Part shown: in pieces, positions 27,101-36,300 of the stretch | Position numbering within the stretch: position 1 is the first letter of the stretch | Layout of the letters: each line of letters begins with the position of its first letter | Assembly: GCA_964036315.1 (NCBI GenBank) | Contig: OZ038485.1 | Coordinates: 77,959,460 to 78,023,459 of the forward strand | Source of the DNA: Acanthosepion esculentum | Taxonomy: Eukaryota; Mollusca; Cephalopoda; Sepiida; Sepiidae | Reading direction: 5' to 3' | DNA: 64,000 nucleotides | Translations under genes and position numbers: made by a program | The notes under the pieces: generated by a model | What the model saw: only the letters and a program-made list of their open reading frames with translations | Told to the model about the DNA's origin: nothing | Databases searched by the model: none

Positions 27101-30100
27101 ATCAGGAGGTTTTGAGGAGCATGGAACCATCTCTTAATTGCTGGTGTTCCCAGGTCCACCCTGACCCGGGGTGGTAGCTCCTGTTAGGGTACCAGCTATG
27201 GGCAAATAGTTAACCCTGAAACTGAGGTAAAAAGCATGAATTTGTAAAAAAAATAGGTTTTAATACCAGAAATACTTTGTAAAAAAAATTATTACCAGAA
27301 ATAAATTTTTGAAGTAAAAAAACTATTATCAGCAATATGTTTTTGAAAAAAAAAAAATTATTACCAGCAATACATTTTTTAAAATAATATTACCAGCAAT
27401 ACATTTTTTAAAATAATATTACCAGCAATACATTTTTTAAAATAATATTACCAGCTATACATTTTTGAGGAAAAAAATTATTACCATGAAAAAAAGGTGT
27501 CGGCATTAAATAACCCATTGAGGTTGATATGCCATAAAACAAACCAAACCAAATCACTAAAATGTTAAAACTTTTAATGAACATGTTTCACACATACCAA
27601 AGTTGTATTAGAATAAAGATATCAAATATTTTGCCATTTTATTTTTCAGGGTTTAGCATTTCGGAAAAATTCACACCAATTGTTCAGCTGCTCTAATGAC
27701 AGATCAGTCAAAGTATGGGATTTAGATCAAATGTGTTACGTTGAAACATTGTAAGTATTAATGCCTTTTATTTTAATAAGCTACACTTAAATTTAATATG
27801 AAACTGTATTTTCTATTTTCATAACATTCTGGTAGTATTTTTTATGTATTTTTTTTTTTTTTTTTTTGTAAGGTAAATATTGAAATTCTTGATAAAAAAA
27901 AAAGAAAGACTCATCTTTTACTGTATACACGTTTCAGAATTACTTTCATTTTTATATTTTTACGTCAATCTTCCCCATGCATAACCAAAATATTAAGACA
28001 CATTTTATAAAGGCAATTTGTTGATTACAGTTTATTATGATCCTCTAGCTGTACAGCTTGAGCTTTTAGCATGACCACCCACTCATAATACCAGATGTAA
28101 AATATTTGATTAATTAATTTTTATGGAAACATAACTGTTTATAGATTAGCAAATACGGTAAATTATTCTCAGCAGTAACTAGTGTGCGTGCTTTTTTTTC
28201 TTTTTCTTTTTAATAATTATGGCTGAAAATTTTAATTTTGCCTACAAAATATTTAAAAAAAAAATTTTTACCATTTATTTTGGTAGATAAAAATGATGTA
28301 AGTATTAATTCTATCATTTTTTTTTACTTATTTTGCTAGAAAGATTACATATTCAATCACATTTGTTTACCTATAGTGACAATAATTCTCAATGAAATTC
28401 AATGTCATTTTGTGGAAAGGTAAGCCAAGGAAAAATGATACATTTTGCAGGCAGATCTACATTCTTTTTATTTTCTAGATAATTCAGAAATTAAGACCAT
28501 AATCTAAAATATAAAGAAAAATGAAAACTTATGGTTATCTTCTTTGCATTTTAGTCACAATCGTATTGGCAGTTATATAAGCATTTATTTAAACAACTTT
28601 TTAAACCCAGGAATTAATTTTGCATTTTGATAATTAACTTTTTATCACTAGAGAATGTTTCATATTAAAATGTGCATGGTTTTGATAATTTTTCATTATT
28701 GAAGGTGTTTTTCCTCCTCTTAGATGTAAATAGATAAGCATCAGCAAACTTCAGGTGTGAGATAAGTGTGAAATTTTACAGTAGTCCACCACTATTAGGT
28801 GAATCAGTTTACCACAGTACCCGGTTTACCGTGAATGGGTGGGAGACCCCAAAATTTTGCTCACTTTTTTAGAAATTCCACCCTATTTTACCATTTTCTG
28901 GGCCATCTTCTTCACGATAGAACAAACAGTGACCATCAGATGGGTCCTAATTTGTTTTGATAATTACACCCCTTTCTCGCATGTTTTACCTTGATCATGA
29001 TGATCAATCAGCCCAAATTTTGCGAAATTGTAACACCTTGGCCATTTTACACCTAATCTCATGGTATTGGTAATAATTACACATGATTACTTTATATTTC
29101 TATTTCACAGATGATCAAAGAGTTCCTATAATATTGGACTAATTAACTGGAATTCAATCACAGTCATGTTCAATTTGACTCTCCAACAGTAGACATCAAA
29201 AAACTCTCATAAAATAAACAAATATAAATAGCGGAGTTGCAATTTGGAATTGCAAGAGGAAGTACTTTAGAGGACAGTTAAAATTCATTGTGTAAAAAAT
29301 CTGCTGTAAAACGCTGAAGTAAGTTTAAATTTCAGGTAATTTGCTTTTTAAGCCCCTCACTAAGTATCTAAGTTATATTTGTATGTAAATTTACATGCTT
29401 AATTCAAAAATAAAGAAATTTTGATAAAATCTACCTTTTTGGAGTTATTCTGACCCATTTGTGTCATGGCAGCCATTACTGGCATTGTTTGTATATATTT
29501 GCTGTGGAATAGACATTCACTTGTCTCGATTTTTGCACACGCGCTGATGCAACCAACAACACTAATGAGTCTGAACTTTAGAATAAAAAAAATGACTTCG
29601 GGGAATTTTTATTAGGCACTTAGCGTGGGGCTTAAAAAGCAAATTACCAGAAATTTCTCATGGAATCATTGGCATAAATTAGTATAATTTTTTGAGGTCT
29701 TTTCGAGCCATTATCTATGGTATATATTGCAAAATAGGGCCCATAAATCAGGTAGGTGTTCAACCTCCTATTATCCCCCACCCCCAAGCTACCACAATTC
29801 ATTTGTAGTGCAGGTCGGCCATCTTGGACTCCAATGTTCGTACTCTAGCAGTGGACTACTGTATTTACATTTAGACTATTGTCTTCATTTTTGTTGTTAT
29901 CACAATGTTTTGGCCATTACACCCCCTGACCGTTATCAGGTATATATCCTTTAATCCACTAGGCTATTGTCCTGTATGTCACAATAGGTTAAAATTCTAA
30001 CACTTTACTACTGCCGAGGAGGAATGCAGCTATAAACTTTGAGCCGTGCACAGAAATCTTTATCCCTCCATTGCAAGAGTCGTATATTGTTCTGAGACTA

Positions 30101-30275
30101 TTTCACAACAAGCTAATCACAATCCACTCTCTCTCTGTCTAGAATCCAGTGTATGGGTTTTTATGTCAATTACTTTTCTTTTCTGTAACCAGTTTTTTTT
30201 TTTCTATACCATTCTTTTCTGCTATATAAAAGACATTAACAATTCAACCATTGAATAGTTGTTTGTCCAGCTTTC

Positions 30276-30306
<31 letters not shown>

Positions 30307-33300
30307 TTTTTTTGTTGCATCCTAAATTTCTTAGCACAGACTCTCAGCCATGTCTACATCTTCAGTTGACCGTGAATGGATGAACATCACTTCTGCTTTC
30401 TGGATCAAAATAAACACAATGTGGGCAGGAAGCAGGATTAAACCAGTGGACTGGTCGAATGATCTACGGATGCTCAGGGGACCTATGGTCACTCTCTTAA
30501 GTTCGGTTAAGACCGAGAACAACACCTCAACCCAGAGAGTAAGACATCGGAGGTTGAGGGGCTGGGGCGAAAGTTTTAGAGAAGCAGCGGTACTTATCTC
30601 AACAGTACATGTATACGGATGCTTCGTTCCAATCTCTGACATCATTTCCTCTCCCCCTCGAGTCTCCAACTTGACCGTCCAATGTCTCTAGCCCAGCTCT
30701 TGTCCAGGCTAATTCTCTTCTCCAGTCTCGCTAAGAATTTTCTCTCACTTTCTCAGCATAGCTACGTGTTTATATAGAAAACCCGGTTGATCATAACCGA
30801 CCCTTGGCCCTACTACTTCGCACGTGATTATCACGGGTTCTAGCTGCTTCAACCAAAATCATGTGAATTCCAAAGTTCCTTATAGCTTACTAAGCTCTAT
30901 TTTAATTTTTAACCGATAAAAATTATTTCGACCATTTTCATTGTCTTCTAATGACCCAGATCCAATGGGTATAACTTCTGCTCTTGATCTAATTTCGCTA
31001 CTCAGATCTACTCCAGTTTCAATAAAAAAAAATATACGTGTGTGTGTGCTTCTCAGGCTCTCTCTCTGTCACAAAATAGCATAGTAGAGTAAAGCACTGG
31101 TTCATGGATTTGGTGATTGTGAGTTCAATCCCTGGGCTAGGCAGTGTGTACTTGGGCTCAGTCGTAACAAGATGAGCAATAACCAAGCTGTATTAAAGTA
31201 AGACGTAAGACAAGGTATCTCTAGATATGTGCATTTGAATGAGAACAGTCTAATCCCTTAAATCAAATAAAGGGTTTCACTTCAGAATTCCCTGTAGGTT
31301 ACCATGATTGATATACACCTGATAAAGGCCACAGAGCACAATGGTTGAAATGTGATAACAACAAAGATGAGGATAATAGTACAAGTGTATATAATAACTC
31401 CTTATCCTAGAAATTCAGGCAGAAATTAATTCATTTTTAGTAGTATATTCATCAAGTTTTTTTTTTCTCTTTCCTAGTTCACTTTTTATGAATGGAATTA
31501 AATTGTCTTCATTGATAGATTTCAGTTTTATATATTTACTTATTTATTTATTTTTTATTCACTTTTTTTACCAGATTTGGCCATCAGGATTCTATTACTG
31601 CCATTGACAGCCTGACAAGAGAAAGAGCTTTAACAGCTGGTGGACGAGATGGATCTTTACGAATATGGAAAATTGTGGAGGAGTCACAATTAGTCTTTCA
31701 TGGGCACACGTAAGTTTTTTTTTTTTTTTTTTTTTTATATATATTGGACTTTTAGAATTAGAGAGATGAAGAGATGTTCACTTTCTAGTAATAAACAATC
31801 TTCCATATATTTTGGATGTTTTGAATATTTAAAGATTGTATGAAGTCAAGAGATTTTTAAAAATATTTTTAAACAGTTATTTCTGTTCACTGCATGAACT
31901 AAAAGCTGCTTGCATTTAGATTCATATTTTTCTATTTGAAAAGAATTGCAGTTTGTGCATAACCATTTATAAAGTCAGTCAAGTGACATACGTGATAGAC
32001 ACTTGGGTGATCATATCTCTTTTGTGTTATGACTGACTCTGCAGATTTTCCCACAGTAGGTTGCCAACTTCGGCTATAGGACCCAGTCTGTCCTGTCATT
32101 CAATCCATAGATTGGGGGTGGGGGAGATGGATTCATACCTGTCCCAAGGATATATGCACATAAGTGAATGTAACAAATCTGACTGGAATTCAAACTCTCT
32201 TCTTTGATTTATCATTACACCACACAATGCACATTTTTAAAGTAATTGTAATAAAAAGGAAAAATATACTCTTGTCTAATAATCACCATTAAATTTCTTG
32301 AGTCATAAAACTAAAAATAATTTAATATTGGCATTTGGAGATGTGTGCATATACAATTGAAATAAAAGTTGATTCCAAAAGTCAAATGCTGTATGTATAC
32401 AGGATTGTTACTCTTGATGAGAAAACAGCAGTGGTACTGTGATGTACTGATTAGTCTAGTATTTGGACGTTACATCTTTACCACTTAATTTTTTTATCTT
32501 TGATTTATTTGACTAAAATCAAATTACTAATGCTATATTGTTTGACTTAACAATGATTTAAAAATCTTGCTTTGTTCACATTTAGACTTTAATGTCAGTT
32601 TTCATGTACTTTATTTAGGGAATAAAAGCTTGGACAATTTCCAACTGAAAGAAGAAAACAATGACTACGTTTGAGTTTCAAATAGACAAGATGATTGAAA
32701 TTCTTTTTTTTTTTCAGTAATGAAATGTTATTTCTAGCGGGCAATCTAAATTCAGTTTCTTGAATATTTCATAAAAAAAGGTGTGGTGGGAATAATGGAT
32801 GTCCTGGTGAACTTTTTCAGAGAAAGAATAACTAATACAGCCTATCTGAAATATATTTATTTTATTTTTTTGTTACATATTAACAATAAACAGTTTTTTC
32901 AATACAATTTTTAGTAATGTAAATTTAAATATGTCAACTTAAAAGTTTTGCATTTTGGGGGTTTTAAAATGTATTAATCATTGGTATTGATTTTCTTTTC
33001 ATTTTGATTTTCAGTGGCTCCATTGATTGTGTTGCTCTCATTAATGAATCATCTTTTCTTTCTGGCGGTGATGATAAGTAAGTTTGTTCATTTCTTTTCA
33101 TATGTGCCTGTTCACCCCAAGCAAGACAGTAAAGCCACTAAGACAAGGGATTACTGGGTGTGGAAGAATTAGGAAACAGAAACATTACTGTGGAGCGAGA
33201 ACAAAAGACTAATCAGGAGGATAGTAGATAGGGATTAACATTGCATTCAAATATTTGAAGATTAAAGTGGATGACTGGAAAGTATGGAGCCAGAATGGAG

Positions 33301-36300
33301 TTCCACAAGTGAGAAGTGCAAAAGAAAATTTAGCATAGAACTTGGTTACATTTAGCCAACTCAACTGTAAATTGATGAGACTTTGTTGCCAGTCTAGTAT
33401 TGTGTTAAATTCATAAAGTCTAGGTACTAAAGCGAAGAGCTCATCCGAACATTTACTATGAAGATATTTATAAAAAAAAAAAAAGGCACGACAATGGGGA
33501 AATGACCGAGTCCAAGACACCAGATCAGGACCAATAATATTACTGATTCTTCTTTAGATTTTGTCAAGGATCTCTAGATATATAGCAGGAGTGCTGGACC
33601 ATATGTAGCAGAAATATTCTAATCATGAGCGAATGGTAGACTTATAGATATGTAAGATAGATTCTGGATAGAAAAATTGTCTAGCACAACACCGTGAACC
33701 AACTTTCTTAGCAGCTAACCTAGTAATGGATTCAATATGGTTTTTCCATTTCATGTCAGCCAAGAATTTTAGCCCAAGAAGGTGCAACGAGTTACTTTTC
33801 TAGAAGGCAGAAAGGGTTTTTTTTTTTTTTTTTTTAATGATTAAATACCAGATTTTTATTTTTATAATTAATACCAGGTTTTACAGTGGGCATTAATGGG
33901 TTAATAATTCTATACTAAATAATTTGACAGTAAAAAAATTATTAATGTGGAAAACTTTTTTGTTTCATTTTTAGAACAAATGAATGTTAAAGAATATTTT
34001 TGTCATTTTTCTTTTTATAAAAAAGCTGAACATGTTCCAATTTTTTATCAGTTAATATTATGAATCAAAGTTGTTTTTTGTTTTTTTTTCCCCCTAAGTT
34101 TTGAACATCTAGGTAAGCTTGATCTATTTCATAAAGATATTAGAATAATCTAGAACTTATCCTGGGAGTAAACTGCCTGCATATGAAAAGAGAATACACA
34201 AAAATAGAAAGGAGCACAAGAGAAAGATGCACCTTCTCACTGGACTTATTCAACCTTTACAGTGGGGTGATCTGAGAGAACTGGACATCCTACTAGGATT
34301 TATTATTGGTGGACACAATCTTAATAGTATAAGATACACAGATAACACAGTGCTGATAGCAGACATGGAAAGAAAACTGTAGTAATTCCTGTGGAAGGTA
34401 GTAAAAGAAAATGAGAAGGAAGGACTAACCATCAATTGTAGGAAGAGAGAATATATAATTGTCAGCAAGAGCAACAACCAAATTTGTGAATTACAAATTG
34501 GAGTTGTTAAAATCAAGGAAGTGCAAAAATTTAAATATCTATGAGTTGTGTTCTAACAGGACAGAAAATGTGACACTGAAATCCAAAGGTGCTTTGGAAT
34601 AGCCAAATATGCCTTCCAGAAACTGAAGATAATGTTAACAGGAAAATTTCCTTAGAAACAAAAGAGTGCTAGACTTATGTAATATCAGTTATCCTTTATG
34701 GCTGTGAATGTTGAAGAGACTTGAGAAAATGTGGTTCTACAGAAGGATGCTGATAATCCCATGGACTGAACATGTGAGCAATGAGGAAAATGGAAACCAG
34801 AAGGACACTTGTACCTAGAATCAAAAAGAAGCAGCTGAAATTTCTTGGACACCATGTGGAAAGGGGGCTATGAGAATCTGATACACAGAGGACATATTGA
34901 AGGCAAAGTGGACAGAGGAAAGCAACTAACTTACCTAATGAGCTTCTGTCAATAGATGGCAGATTGGGAGAAAAGACAACTTACTAACAGCAACTTGATA
35001 AAATCCAGAGACGGATATGCAATGTAATTGGCCCTGACCTGGCATCTTGTCTGCCGTCGCCTCTGTCATTTTTACAAATACTTTCATGGTAATTGCTCCG
35101 ATGAGCTGCTTGCGCTGGTTCCCAGACTTCATGAATTCAAGTGTCCTACGTGTTGAAACTGTTAAATGTAGCTGTCTCTTCTACTCCAATAGCTTCATAT
35201 CTCACACCTCTCGCCTGTGGAACTCCCTTCCCTCGCCTGTGGAACTCCCTTCCCTATTCCTGTTTCTCTGATAGCTATAATCTCCAACTATTCAAATGTA
35301 ATGTCAATTGACATCTCCAGTTTCCTTGATCTATCCACTATCCTTCTCATCCTTTCCTCTATCACTCCTATCTGCTCTCGCTACAAATCCTCTGTAACCC
35401 CTTGTGTGCTAGTGGCTTCCCGCCTTGCTTGGGGTGAAATGCTTAAAAAAAGAAAAAAAAAAAGACAGGAAGTTGTGATCACTCACGTCCTGATATAGAA
35501 GACGATATATAGCCTCTGTATAACAACAAATTTCATAGCATGAAAGCAAGCAAGGAAAGAGACTTTTTTTTATTTCTAAGTAAGTTAGCTGCATATTTGT
35601 TTTGGTTGTTTGCAGTATTGAACTTTTCTTTTTTCAATGTGATTAAATAATTTTGAAAAATTTTGATGACAAACTGCAGTACATTTTGTGACAACATAAA
35701 CATTTCAACATTTGTTTTTCAGGCAAAAATATCAAATTTGGCTAGTATTATATTTTGACCTTCAGAACAAAGACTTTTCTCAGTTATTAGTTAAACAGAT
35801 TTGTGTTGATAAAACGGAAATACTATAGTACTGATTATTAATTCTTTTTTCTCTATTTCGCAGCTCAATATGTCTGTGGAGTGTTATGAAGAAGAAGCCA
35901 TTAACAACCTACAAAAATGCTCACAATGGAGAAATGAACGCAAATTCATCGAATGAAGAAAATTGGATTTCCGCAGTTGCCTCCCTTCAACATTCAGATT
36001 TAATTGCCTCAGGTAAACAAAACATGCAAATTAGTCCATAAAAATATATATATATATAACCTCAAAAGAAAAATAAGATGCTGTAAAATTATTTGATGAG
36101 AAAACAATGTTGGAAATGGGGAGAAAGCTGAACAGAAATAGTCAAAAGTAAAATCATTTGCAAGATACCAACAAAAGATACTGGATTTAAGAATGTCATG
36201 AAAAGAGATTTGATAACAAGTGTAATAAAGTGGATTGAGAAGATAGAAAATATTGTCAGAAGCTGAAAAAAGAAAATGTAGATTCTTAAGAATATTGACT

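Noticed and set aside
30331..30691. Two ~112-codon frames on opposite strands
   Set aside because: They overlap almost completely in a GC-richer patch. Neither shows a domain or splice context, so neither was called as a gene.
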